Of a DNA stretch of 64,000 nucleotides, positions 43,816 to 52,907 are shown one piece after another. The stretch comes from Dyadobacter luteus (lineage in GTDB: Bacteria > Bacteroidota > Bacteroidia > Cytophagales > Spirosomataceae): the NCBI RefSeq assembly GCF_003383615.1, contig NZ_QNUL01000014.1, forward strand, positions 86,676 to 150,675, written 5' to 3'. Each line of letters begins with the position of its first letter. The stretch's first letter is position 1. The notes under the pieces were generated by a model. That model ran no database searches, had not been told where the DNA came from, and saw only the letters and a program-made list of their open reading frames with translations. A program made the translations under genes and the position numbers.

Positions 43816-46800
43816 ATGTTAAAAAAGATAATAGACAGACCCGTACTGGCTACGGTGATCTCTGTCGTATTGGTTATACTCGGGATTATCGGCCTTACCA
43901 GACTGCCGGTAACCCGCTTTCCGGACATCTCCCCTCCTACGGTGATGGTATCAGGAAGTTATCCGGGAGGAAATAGTGAATCCGTGATCCGGTCGGTGGT
44001 TACGCCCCTGGAAGAACAAATTAATGGGGTCGAGAACATGCAGTACATCAAATCTACGGCAAGTAACGACGGCTCATTTTCGATTTCGGTTATATTTAAA
44101 CAGGGTGTAAATCCTGATCAGGCGGCCGTAAACGTTCAGAACAGGGTTCAGCAGGCTACACCAATTCTGCCTCAGGAAGTAGTGCAAATGGGTTTGACGA
44201 CCTCGAAGCAGCAGAACAGCATGATTATGATCTTCGATGTATATACCGAAGACAATGCGAAATACGATGAGCTTTTCCTGCAGAATTATGTGAATATCAA
44301 TCTGGTTCCGCAGATCAAACGTGTACCGGGTGTAGGTCAAACACAGGCATTTGGTGTGAAAGATTATTCGATGCGTGTATGGCTGAATCCTCAGAAAATG
44401 GCCAGCTATGGAATGATTCCCGCCGATGTGACTCAGGCTATTGCCAGCCAGAGTATCGAATCTGCGCCGGGTAAGCTTGGAGCTGAGTCGAGCGCACCGC
44501 TGGAATATGTGATGCGTTACAAGGGTAAGAAGAATAAGCCTGAGGAATATGAAAACATCATTGTAAAACGAAACGGAACCGAACTGGTAAGACTTCGTGA
44601 TGTGGCACGTATTGAATTTGGTTCGATCAACTATTCCGGAAATACGCTCAGCAATGGAAAAAATGCAGTGACAGTTGCGATCATGCAAACAACCGGTTCG
44701 AATGCCAATGCTATTGAAGTCGCTGTAAACGCAGAATTGGAAAAAGCATCCAAAACTTTTCCTCCGGGTGTCAAATACAGCAGTGTTATGAGTACTAAGG
44801 AAAGGTTGGACGAAGCAACCGGTCAGGTTAAATCCACTTTGATTGAAGCCTTTATTCTGGTGTTCATTGTTGTATTTTTATTTCTACAGGATTTCAGATC
44901 TACAATCATTCCCGCTATTGCAGTTCCGGTAGCTATCATCGGGACCTTCTTTTTCCTGCTTGTATTTGGTTTTACGATCAATGTCCTCACACTGTTTGCT
45001 TTGGTACTTGCCATTGGGATCGTAGTGGATGATGCAATTGTCGTAGTAGAAGCTGTACACAGCAAAATGGAAGGTTCACATATGTCTGGTAAAGAAGCTA
45101 CACATAGCGCTATGGGAGAAATTACCGGCGCCGTTATCTCGATCACACTTGTGATGTCGGCTGTGTTCATCCCAATCGGTTTTATGACAGGTTCTTCCGG
45201 TATTTTCTACAAACAATTTGCCTATACGCTGGCTATCGCGATTATTATTTCCGCAGTAAATGCTTTGACGCTGACACCTGCTCTTTGTGCACTTTTGCTC
45301 AAAAACAATCATGCTGAAGAGAAACAGGAAAAAGGATTCGGTAAGCGCTTCTTCACAGCTTTCAACGCAGGCTTTGATAATCTGACAGGCAGATATGTAA
45401 AAGGACTTCGCTTCCTGATTGCCAGAAAATGGCTGGCAACTGGTTTTGTTGTAAGCATCACAGGTGTAGCTGTGTGGCTGATGGTCAGCACGCCGAAGAG
45501 CTTTGTGCCTATGGAAGATGATAACTTCATGATTTTTAGTTTAAGCATGCCGCCGGGAACAGCGTTGGACCGTACCACGGAAGTGGCAGAGAGAATAGAC
45601 AAGGTGATCAGAGACAATCCGGCTGTGAAATTGGTATCGAACATTACAGGTTACAATATTCTTTCCAACAGTTCCAGTCCGGCGTATGGTTTGGGTTTTA
45701 TCAAGCTGAAAGACAAGAAGGATCGTGGCGCGGTACAGGATATTGATGAAGTACTGGGAAATATTTCAGCTGAACTTTCCAAAATCAAGGAAGGGTCTGT
45801 TATGGTATTACGTATGCCCCCAGTGGAAGGTTATGGAGTAGCCAATGGGGCGGAGATTGTACTTCAGGATAAAACGGGCAAGGAACCCGCAGTTTTGAAA
45901 GCGATGGCAGATAAAGTGATGGGGCAAATTATGCAGCAGCCCGGAGTACAATATGCCTATACTACCTTTCGCGCCGATTTCCCTCAGCTCGAAGTGGAAG
46001 TGGATGAAGACAAAGCCAGCCAGATGGGTATTGATGTAACGAGCATGATGCAAACCGTACAGACCTACTTCGCCGGAGATCAGACGCTTAACTTCATCCG
46101 TTTTGGTAAGTTCTATCGCGTAAGTGTGAAGGCTGATGGTATTTTTCGTACGGATGAAAGTGCGTTTAACGAAATATTTGTAAGAAACGATCAAAACCAG
46201 ATGGTGCCGGTAACGGGTCTGGTGAAACTTCACAAGGTGTATGGTCCTGAAGCGATGAACAGATATAACCTTTTCAATGCTTTGACGGTCAACGTAATGC
46301 CGTTGCCTGGCGCAAGTAGCGGTGATATCATGGACAATATTGAAAAAAATGTTCTGAGTCAGCTTCCGTCGGATTATGGATTTGAATGGAGCGGATTGAG
46401 TCTTGAGGAAAAATCGGCAGGAAGCCAAACCATGGTAATTCTGGCACTTTGTCTGCTGTTCGTTTACTTCCTTCTCGCAGCACAGTATGAAAGTTATCTA
46501 TTACCTCTGGCGGTGCTACTGTCCATTCCAACCGGGATTCTCGGCGCTTTTGCCGGGATAAAAGGTATTGGGCTTGACAATAATATTTATGTTCAGGTAG
46601 GGCTTATTATGCTTGTCGGACTACTCGCCAAGAATGCTATTCTGATCGTGGAATTTGCAGTGCAGCGCCGTGCAGCAGGTTTGTCCATTATGGAAGCTGC
46701 GCTGGAAGGGGCCAAATCACGACTTCGTCCCATCATTATGACATCCCTGGCTTTTATTGTGGGCATGATTCCATTAATGGTGGCAACGGGCGGCTCTGCA

Positions 46801-46956
46801 ATGGGTAACAAATCCATCAGTACGGGAGCGGCAATGGGTATGCTTTCCGGAGTAATACTGGGGATTTTTGTAATACCACTGTTATTCATATTGTTCCAGT
46901 ATTTGCAGGAAAAAGTATCAGGCAAGAAAATCAGTGAACAAGCAATTGCATCGTAA
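43816..46956 (+). CDS. RND efflux inner-membrane transporter (HAE1/AcrB type)
   Basis: This 1046-residue proton-driven pump has 12 membrane helices, one before each of two large periplasmic loops. TM1 starts in MLKKIIDRPVLATVISVVLVI. The proton relay is in GIVVDDAIVVVEAVHSKM (adjacent Asp residues of TM4), and the second half has LVGLLAKNAILIVEFAV and the ARLRPIxMT-like SRLRPIIMTSLAFIVGMIPL. It forms the multidrug-type HAE1 family. Substrates are hydrophobic drugs, dyes or similar, judged by family only. Confidence 0.95.
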   Translation: MLKKIIDRPVLATVISVVLVILGIIGLTRLPVTRFPDISPPTVMVSGSYPGGNSESVIRSVVTPLEEQINGVENMQYIKSTASNDGSFSISVIFKQGVNPDQAAVNVQNRVQQATPILPQEVVQMGLTTSKQQNSMIMIFDVYTEDNAKYDELFLQNYVNINLVPQIKRVPGVGQTQAFGVKDYSMRVWLNPQKMASYGMIPADVTQAIASQSIESAPGKLGAESSAPLEYVMRYKGKKNKPEEYENIIVKRNGTELVRLRDVARIEFGSINYSGNTLSNGKNAVTVAIMQTTGSNANAIEVAVNAELEKASKTFPPGVKYSSVMSTKERLDEATGQVKSTLIEAFILVFIVVFLFLQDFRSTIIPAIAVPVAIIGTFFFLLVFGFTINVLTLFALVLAIGIVVDDAIVVVEAVHSKMEGSHMSGKEATHSAMGEITGAVISITLVMSAVFIPIGFMTGSSGIFYKQFAYTLAIAIIISAVNALTLTPALCALLLKNNHAEEKQEKGFGKRFFTAFNAGFDNLTGRYVKGLRFLIARKWLATGFVVSITGVAVWLMVSTPKSFVPMEDDNFMIFSLSMPPGTALDRTTEVAERIDKVIRDNPAVKLVSNITGYNILSNSSSPAYGLGFIKLKDKKDRGAVQDIDEVLGNISAELSKIKEGSVMVLRMPPVEGYGVANGAEIVLQDKTGKEPAVLKAMADKVMGQIMQQPGVQYAYTTFRADFPQLEVEVDEDKASQMGIDVTSMMQTVQTYFAGDQTLNFIRFGKFYRVSVKADGIFRTDESAFNEIFVRNDQNQMVPVTGLVKLHKVYGPEAMNRYNLFNALTVNVMPLPGASSGDIMDNIEKNVLSQLPSDYGFEWSGLSLEEKSAGSQTMVILALCLLFVYFLLAAQYESYLLPLAVLLSIPTGILGAFAGIKGIGLDNNIYVQVGLIMLVGLLAKNAILIVEFAVQRRAAGLSIMEAALEGAKSRLRPIIMTSLAFIVGMIPLMVATGGSAMGNKSISTGAAMGMLSGVILGIFVIPLLFILFQYLQEKVSGKKISEQAIAS

Positions 46957-48369
46957 ATGAAACATATTCAAAAAAACATGGTTGCTGTGATCTTCCTGGT
47001 CACAGCACTCACCTCCTGCGTAGTTGGGAAGAAGTACAAACGTGCAGAACTGGAAATGCCGGAGCAGTTCAGAAATGTTGAGGTGACTACAGGCGATACT
47101 GTAATTGTTCCCTGGAAATCGTTTTTCAAAGATCCGTTACTGACTGATTTAATAGAAAAAGCGCTGGTTAAAAACAATGAACTTAAAACAGCGATGCTCA
47201 CGATAGAGCAGCTCAACTTGTCGTACAGGCAAGCGAGGTTATCTATCTTGCCTTCATTGAACTTTGCTCTGGCGGGAAGCCGGAGTTATCTGTCCAAAAA
47301 ATCGTTGAATGGTTCTATTTCTGAACAGTTTCTGGGAACGCCCTACATGGATGACTACAGCACCAGTCTGGCATTGTCATGGGAAGCTGATATATGGGGT
47401 AAAACTGCAATGAGAAAGGCGGGTGCACAGGCCGATCTGTTGGCACAGCAACAAAACAAACTGGCGATTCAAACCAGAATTATTACCCAGGTGGCGCAGG
47501 CCTATTACAACCTCATTAGCTTTGATCAGCAACTTGAAATTGCCAGGCGAAACGTAGCGTTGAGCGATAGCACGTTGACTATCATGAACATGCAATTTAA
47601 ATCAGGGCAGATCAACTCATTGGCCATCGACCAGATTACCGCTCAGAAAAATACAGCGGAATTACTGTTGCCGTTGACACACCAGAGTATAGAACTTCAG
47701 GAGAATGCACTGAGTATTCTTTGCGGTGAATTTCCCGGTTCTGTGGAACGATCAGCAAATGCGCTGGATATGGAGCCGGAAGCGCCGTACAGTCTGGGGA
47801 TTCCTGCCCATTTACTTAGCAGAAGACCGGATGTGAAAGCAGCAGAGTTGTCGGTGATGACTGCCAATGCGAGAGCTGGGCTGGCCAAAGCGGCGATGTA
47901 TCCTGCTTTCAGCATTACCGTGCAGTCAGGAGCGAACTCTTTTAAAGCTTCCACATGGTTCAATCTTCCGGGATCAATATTCAATAACCTTGCAGTGAAC
48001 CTGGCGCAGCCGATTTTTCAAAAGAGAGAACTAAAAACAGCTTATGAAACTGCCTTGCTGGATCAACAGAAAATGGAAGTGCAGTTTAAACAAACAGTTC
48101 TTGATGCTGTAGGCGATGTGTCCAATGCGTTGACGCGGTCGAAACACGCAGACGAGCGCATGGCAGTGGTTGAAAGCAGGACAGCTTCTTTACAAAAAGC
48201 CAATAAAGATGCCATCATGCTGTACAAAAGTGGTATGGCGACATACATCGAAGTGATAACTGCACAAAGTAACGCTTTGCAAAATGATGTGGAAGCGATA
48301 AGTATTCGTTTGGATAAACTGAATGCCGTAACCGATTTGTATCGTGCAATTGGCGGTGGGGTACAGTAA
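46957..48369 (+). CDS. RND efflux outer-membrane channel (NodT/OprM type)
   Basis: This 470-residue lipoprotein forms the outer-membrane tunnel of the pump. The leader has lipobox LTSC at Cys21. Two TolC-like halves repeat: MRKAGAQADLLAQQQNKLAIQ helices and later IPAHLLSRRPDVKAAELSV (the family hallmark LLxRRPDV), followed by FQKRELKTAYETALLDQQKM. It begins immediately after the pump's stop codon, and a terminator follows it. Confidence 0.94.
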   Translation: MKHIQKNMVAVIFLVTALTSCVVGKKYKRAELEMPEQFRNVEVTTGDTVIVPWKSFFKDPLLTDLIEKALVKNNELKTAMLTIEQLNLSYRQARLSILPSLNFALAGSRSYLSKKSLNGSISEQFLGTPYMDDYSTSLALSWEADIWGKTAMRKAGAQADLLAQQQNKLAIQTRIITQVAQAYYNLISFDQQLEIARRNVALSDSTLTIMNMQFKSGQINSLAIDQITAQKNTAELLLPLTHQSIELQENALSILCGEFPGSVERSANALDMEPEAPYSLGIPAHLLSRRPDVKAAELSVMTANARAGLAKAAMYPAFSITVQSGANSFKASTWFNLPGSIFNNLAVNLAQPIFQKRELKTAYETALLDQQKMEVQFKQTVLDAVGDVSNALTRSKHADERMAVVESRTASLQKANKDAIMLYKSGMATYIEVITAQSNALQNDVEAISIRLDKLNAVTDLYRAIGGGVQ

Positions 48370-48390
48370 GCCTATACTTTAAAATTTGAA

Positions 48391-48428
48391 AAGAGACCTG
48401 TGACCTATCGTTGCAGGTCTCTTTTTTT
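48391..48428 (+). terminator. Terminator at the end of the RND operon
   Basis: A 10-bp stem AAGAGACCTG / CAGGTCTCTT with a 13-nt loop is followed by TTTTT, 22 bp after the outer-membrane channel gene. Confidence 0.9.
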
Positions 48429-48529
48429 ATGCTAAATTGAAATGTTGAAGGATAAGTTTAACGATGTTTAGGTTCTACTTATCAGTTTAATGGATCAAAG
48501 GAACACTTATTCACCCGAACTCAGTTAAC

Positions 48530-49039
48530 ATGGACAGTATTATCAGCGGGCCTACGGGCTTTCTGCATTTTTTAGCTTCGTTGGTGGCGCTCGTCACCGG
48601 TATTTATGTTCTGATTGCCCGAAAAGGAGATTCCCGTCATCGTAAAATTGGGTATGTATACGCGGTTTCTATGCTGGTGCTTAACATCACTGCGTTTTTC
48701 ATATACAAGCTTTACGGAAAATTCGGAATCTTTCACTGGTTTGCTGTCGTAAGTTGCCTCACCCTGTTTGCGGGAATGTTGCCTGTACTACTGAAAAAAC
48801 CACAGGATTATCTGTTGCTCCATTTCAAGTTCATGTATTGGAGCGTAATCGGATTGTACTGTGCATTGATGGCCGAAGTATTCTCACGGCTTCCTTTTAT
48901 TTTTCCCGATGAATTAGGAAATCCATCGAAGGTATTTTACAAATTTGTAGGTATTGGTACCATCGTTGTGATGGTTATCGGTATAGCTTTCTTTATCAAA
49001 AACAAACCAGTCTGGACACGACAATACAAAAAAGATTAA
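48530..49039 (+). CDS. DUF2306 membrane protein
   Basis: This 169-residue protein has four or five hydrophobic segments and fits DUF2306, a family of unknown function. The first helix region is TGFLHFLASLVALVTGIYVLI, followed by the conserved motif RKGDSRHRKIGYVYAVSM, in which HRxxGYxY is the family signature. No enzymatic site is apparent. It stands alone, convergent with a methyltransferase gene 42 bp beyond its stop. Confidence 0.85.
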   Translation: MDSIISGPTGFLHFLASLVALVTGIYVLIARKGDSRHRKIGYVYAVSMLVLNITAFFIYKLYGKFGIFHWFAVVSCLTLFAGMLPVLLKKPQDYLLLHFKFMYWSVIGLYCALMAEVFSRLPFIFPDELGNPSKVFYKFVGIGTIVVMVIGIAFFIKNKPVWTRQYKKD

Positions 49040-49081
49040 TGCCGTGCCACAGACTGACGAAGTTTAATTACGAAATGGAGC

Positions 49082-49750
49082 TCAATTTTTCCTGCATTTC
49101 AGAATGATAATATCCCGCTCTACCGGCTGACCCATGTTACCAATTGTAATGTCAAGCTGCTCAATTACATCCTCGATTTCAAAACCGGCATTTTTGAGTA
49201 ACGTTACTACATCTGGTTTTCCATATAGTCTGAAGCCGTAGCGGGTAAACGGCAATTTTTCCATAAATGACTTGTCTGCCAGTGCCAGGTTGAACAATGC
49301 GCCGGGTTTCATGACCCGGTATATTTCAGCCGCGTATCCTGCCGGGTCATTCCAGAAATAGATTGTATTGACGGTGAAAATCCTGTCAAATGAATTGGCC
49401 ATAAACGGAATTAACCTGCCATTTGACAATACAAACGTGACCTTTCCTTCCATAACACGAGAGCTATTGAACTGAGTCGCTTCATTCACCATGGTTTCTG
49501 ATATATCCAGTCCCGTATAGGTTAGCTGCTCGCATGAGTTGAAAATGGTTGACACGTGCTTTCCATTTCCCGGTCCTATCTCTAAAATCCTCTGCCCGTC
49601 TTGTATATCAAGCAATGCAATGGTCGTTGCAATCATTCCATTGTTGCTCAGATTCATCATCTCACCGGTTTTTACTCCTCCTTGTCCATTAGGATTTCCC
49701 AATTGGCTCGCTATTTCTTTAAGATCATTTTCTGTCCACTCCTTTTGCAT
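49082..49750 (-). CDS. SAM-dependent methyltransferase
   Basis: This 222-residue class I methyltransferase has motif I in RILEIGPGNGKHVSTIF, the acidic residue in YTGLDISETMV and post-motif LVRYMKPG-like EIYRVMKPGALFNLALADKS. It resembles small-molecule methyltransferases of the UbiE/Methyltransf_11 type. The substrate is unknown. It is transcribed away from the S9 peptidase gene across 237 bp. Confidence 0.88.
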   Translation of the reverse strand: MQKEWTENDLKEIASQLGNPNGQGGVKTGEMMNLSNNGMIATTIALLDIQDGQRILEIGPGNGKHVSTIFNSCEQLTYTGLDISETMVNEATQFNSSRVMEGKVTFVLSNGRLIPFMANSFDRIFTVNTIYFWNDPAGYAAEIYRVMKPGALFNLALADKSFMEKLPFTRYGFRLYGKPDVVTLLKNAGFEIEDVIEQLDITIGNMGQPVERDIIILKCRKN

Positions 49751-49987
49751 AACTATGCAGTTTAAATTTGGTTAATGATGTGGTGTTATTGCTGTTTCTT
49801 CAAAAGAGGCATCGCTTCACAATAAAAGCAAACCTTCAGGCATCAATCCGGTAATTATGTAGTACTTACCAAAGATTTAATAGTCCGGCAAGGGAGTATT
49901 CATTCCCCTATTTCAGTCTTCCTCCCAAATTGATTAAGTTTGAAATACGCCATGCTTTAGTTTCCTCAGGCGGGAGCAAAAGCAAAC

Positions 49988-52861
49988 ATGTATCCACTTT
50001 TAACCAGATTGATGAAAACAATTTTTTTTACCAGTTGCGCACTGATCCTGAGTCTCCCAATGCTGGCTCAGAAAAAGGAGCGAAAAAAGCCCGCTGAAGC
50101 CAAAACGACTGCTACAGCGAAAAAACCTCTCAACCATCAGGTGTATGACTTTTGGAAAGACAACACCGAACGATTCGTGACCAACGATGGCAAATTCTTT
50201 GTATACGGACAGAATCCACAGGAAGGTGATGGCCGTGTAGTTATCAGGGACCTTAACGGTACAAAGGAGGATTCAGTTGCCCGGGGAAGCGGTATCCGAA
50301 TCAATAACGATTCAGAATTCGCGGCATTCCTGATCAAGCCTCAGCTCAAACTCGTAAAAGATGCGAAAAGAGCGAAAAAGAAAAAAGAAGATCTGCCCAA
50401 GGACACTCTGGCAATCTACAATCTGAAAACACGTAAGGTTGAGAAGATCGCCAACGTAACGAGCTTCAAGTTGGCTGAAAAGGGAGGTAGTTGGCTTGCT
50501 TATCAATTGGGTGCTGCCCCGGCTCCGAAGAAAGATACGTTGGCGAAAGCAGCAAAACCTGCCAAAGCTCCCAAGAAAGAAAATGATGATAACGGCTTTA
50601 GATTGGTAGTGCTGGATGTGAAATCGGGTCATACAGAAACTTATAGCTATGTGAAGGAATACAGTGTGTCGGAAGATGGGAAATGGCTGACTTTCGCGAG
50701 TACGGGAAATGATTCCACCATCAAAGCTGGTGTATATGTTTGGAGTGCCATTAACCATACCATCAAACTGGTTCACGAAGGTGCTGGCAAGCATAAATTC
50801 ACCAAACTTTCATTATCAAAGAATGACGGGCAACTTGCTTTCATAGCGGACGCCGATACAAATAGTAAAACACAGGTTCGTCTTCCAAAGCTGTATTATT
50901 GGAAAGATGGCAGCGAGAAAGCAAGTCTGATTGCGGATGAGACAAGTCAGCCTGGAGTGAAAGGTTGGTTGGTCAGTGCGAATTACACACCTGAATTCTC
51001 GAATGATGGTAAAAAGCTATTCTTTGGCACAAATCCTGTTCCTATAGTGGCAGACACTACATTGCTGCCAGATGAAATCGTGAACGTGGAAGTTTGGCAT
51101 TGGCAGGATAAGAATTTGCAAACCAGACAAAAGGTGACTGCAGAGCAGGACAAAAAGAGATCTTACCTGGCATTATATGAACCTGATTCAAAGAGACTTA
51201 TTCAGCTTGGTGATCAGCAGCTTACCCGTACAGATCTTGTAAATCAGGGTGATGCAGATTTCATATTGGGAACTTCTGATCTGAAATATTCCCATGAACA
51301 CTGGGACTGGAACCCAAAACAAGATGTATATCTGGTTAGTCTGAAGGACGGTTCAAAGAAACTCGTGAAGGAAAAACTGGAAGGAAACGTGCGGATTTCA
51401 CCTCTTGGTAAATATGCCTATTGGTTTTCTAACCCAGACACTGCATGGTTCGCTTATGACATCGCAAAAGGACAAACCATACAATTGACAAGCAACAAGG
51501 ATGTAAACTTTGCAGATGAGCAGGATGATCATCCTGACTTTCCGAATCCTTACGGACTGGCAGGATGGACCAACAATGACGAACAGGTAATCGTGTACGA
51601 CAGATACGACGTATGGAGCATCACTCCTGCTACTCAACCCGTGCTTAAAAAGCTGACAGTAGGAAGAGCGCAAAAGAAACAGTACAGGTATGTAAGACTG
51701 GATCGTGACGAAAGAAACATTGACCTGAGCAAATCGTGGTTGCTATCTACATTTGATGAAACGGATAAAAAAGAAGGTTATGCAAGGTTGAATCCTTCCA
51801 CCGGAGAAGCTGTAAAATTGTATGAAGGGGATTTCAAAACAGGAAACGGAGTATTGATGCCCAAAACGGCCGATCGCTATCTTTTCACAAAGGAAAGTTT
51901 CAGGGATTATCCTGACTGGTACGTGTCTGATACAAATTTCAAATCCGTAGCTAAAATCACAGATACAAATCCGCAACAAAAGGAATATAGCTGGGGAAGT
52001 GTGGAGCTGGTCAACTGGCTTGCAGGAGACGGAACGCCCCTGCAGGGACTACTTTATAAACCGGAGAACTTTGATCCGAAGAAGAAGTATCCGATGATGG
52101 TGTATTACTACGAGAAGAATACAGACAATCTGCATACTCATTTTGCACCAAAGCCGATTCGCTCGTATATCAATTTCAGCTATTTCGCCAGCAACGGTTA
52201 CGTAGTGTTTGTACCTGATATCGTTTACCAGATCGGGTATCCGGGGCAAAGCGCATATAACTGTCTGATTCCCGGTGTTCTGAGTCAGATTGACAAAGGT
52301 TTTGTAGATAAAGAAAGAATCGGAATCAGCGGTCACAGCTGGGGTGGCTATCAAACTGCCTACCTCGTAGGACAAACTAACCTTTTCAAAGCTGCAGAGG
52401 CAGGTGCTCCCGTAGCTAACATGACTAGCGCTTACGGGGGAATTCGCTGGGACACTGGCTTGACCAGACAGGCGCAGTACGAAAAAACACAGAGCCGGAT
52501 CGGAGGAACGTTATGGGACAAACCGATCCAATACATTGAGAATTCTCCTTTGTTTTATGCTCCCAAAGTACGTACTCCCCTGTTGATGATGCACAATGAT
52601 GATGATGGTGCTGTGCCCTGGTACCAGGGAATTGAGTATTACATGGCACTGAAAAGACTGGATAAACCCGTGTGGATGCTCAACTATAACGGCGAAAAGC
52701 ATGGCTTGGGTAAACGTCAGAATATGAAAGACTTTGCAGTGAGGCTGTATCAGTATTTTGATTATTATCTTAAAGACGCACCGATGCCGTCATGGCTGGG
52801 CGAAGGTTTGCCTTATATAGAAAAAGGCATCAACCAACATCTGGAACCAATGCAGAAGTAA
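49988..52861 (+). CDS. Secreted S9-family prolyl oligopeptidase
   Basis: This large exported serine peptidase has a signal sequence (the ATG at 50012, MKTIFFTSCALILSLPMLAQ, is an equally good start). The beta-propeller covers about residues 60-680. The alpha/beta-hydrolase domain has nucleophile Ser784 in RIGISGHSWGGYQTAYLVG, Asp in LLMMHNDDDGAVPWYQG and His in NGEKHGLGKRQN. At 957 residues it is longer than DPP-IV-like relatives because of two Lys/Ala/Pro-rich inserts (around 120-135 and 175-200, for example KDTLAKAAKPAKAPKKEN). It probably trims peptides in the periplasm. The convergent CocE-type hydrolase follows. Confidence 0.92.
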   Translation: MYPLLTRLMKTIFFTSCALILSLPMLAQKKERKKPAEAKTTATAKKPLNHQVYDFWKDNTERFVTNDGKFFVYGQNPQEGDGRVVIRDLNGTKEDSVARGSGIRINNDSEFAAFLIKPQLKLVKDAKRAKKKKEDLPKDTLAIYNLKTRKVEKIANVTSFKLAEKGGSWLAYQLGAAPAPKKDTLAKAAKPAKAPKKENDDNGFRLVVLDVKSGHTETYSYVKEYSVSEDGKWLTFASTGNDSTIKAGVYVWSAINHTIKLVHEGAGKHKFTKLSLSKNDGQLAFIADADTNSKTQVRLPKLYYWKDGSEKASLIADETSQPGVKGWLVSANYTPEFSNDGKKLFFGTNPVPIVADTTLLPDEIVNVEVWHWQDKNLQTRQKVTAEQDKKRSYLALYEPDSKRLIQLGDQQLTRTDLVNQGDADFILGTSDLKYSHEHWDWNPKQDVYLVSLKDGSKKLVKEKLEGNVRISPLGKYAYWFSNPDTAWFAYDIAKGQTIQLTSNKDVNFADEQDDHPDFPNPYGLAGWTNNDEQVIVYDRYDVWSITPATQPVLKKLTVGRAQKKQYRYVRLDRDERNIDLSKSWLLSTFDETDKKEGYARLNPSTGEAVKLYEGDFKTGNGVLMPKTADRYLFTKESFRDYPDWYVSDTNFKSVAKITDTNPQQKEYSWGSVELVNWLAGDGTPLQGLLYKPENFDPKKKYPMMVYYYEKNTDNLHTHFAPKPIRSYINFSYFASNGYVVFVPDIVYQIGYPGQSAYNCLIPGVLSQIDKGFVDKERIGISGHSWGGYQTAYLVGQTNLFKAAEAGAPVANMTSAYGGIRWDTGLTRQAQYEKTQSRIGGTLWDKPIQYIENSPLFYAPKVRTPLLMMHNDDDGAVPWYQGIEYYMALKRLDKPVWMLNYNGEKHGLGKRQNMKDFAVRLYQYFDYYLKDAPMPSWLGEGLPYIEKGINQHLEPMQK

Positions 52862-52866
52862 TGTTT

Positions 52867-52899
52867 AACGAGGCCATTCTTACAGGGAATGGCCTCGTT
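52867..52899. terminator. Hairpin between convergent S9 peptidase and CocE hydrolase genes
   Basis: A perfect 12-bp stem AACGAGGCCATT / AATGGCCTCGTT with a 9-nt loop lies in the 46-bp gap between the stop codons. The T runs on both sides are weak, so terminator function is likely but not certain. Confidence 0.7.
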
Positions 52900-52907
52900 G
52901 CTTTCGG

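Noticed and set aside
50312..50794. A 160-codon reading frame on the minus strand inside the S9 peptidase gene
   Set aside because: It is antisense to a clear gene, has no known motif and its composition is that of a shadow frame.
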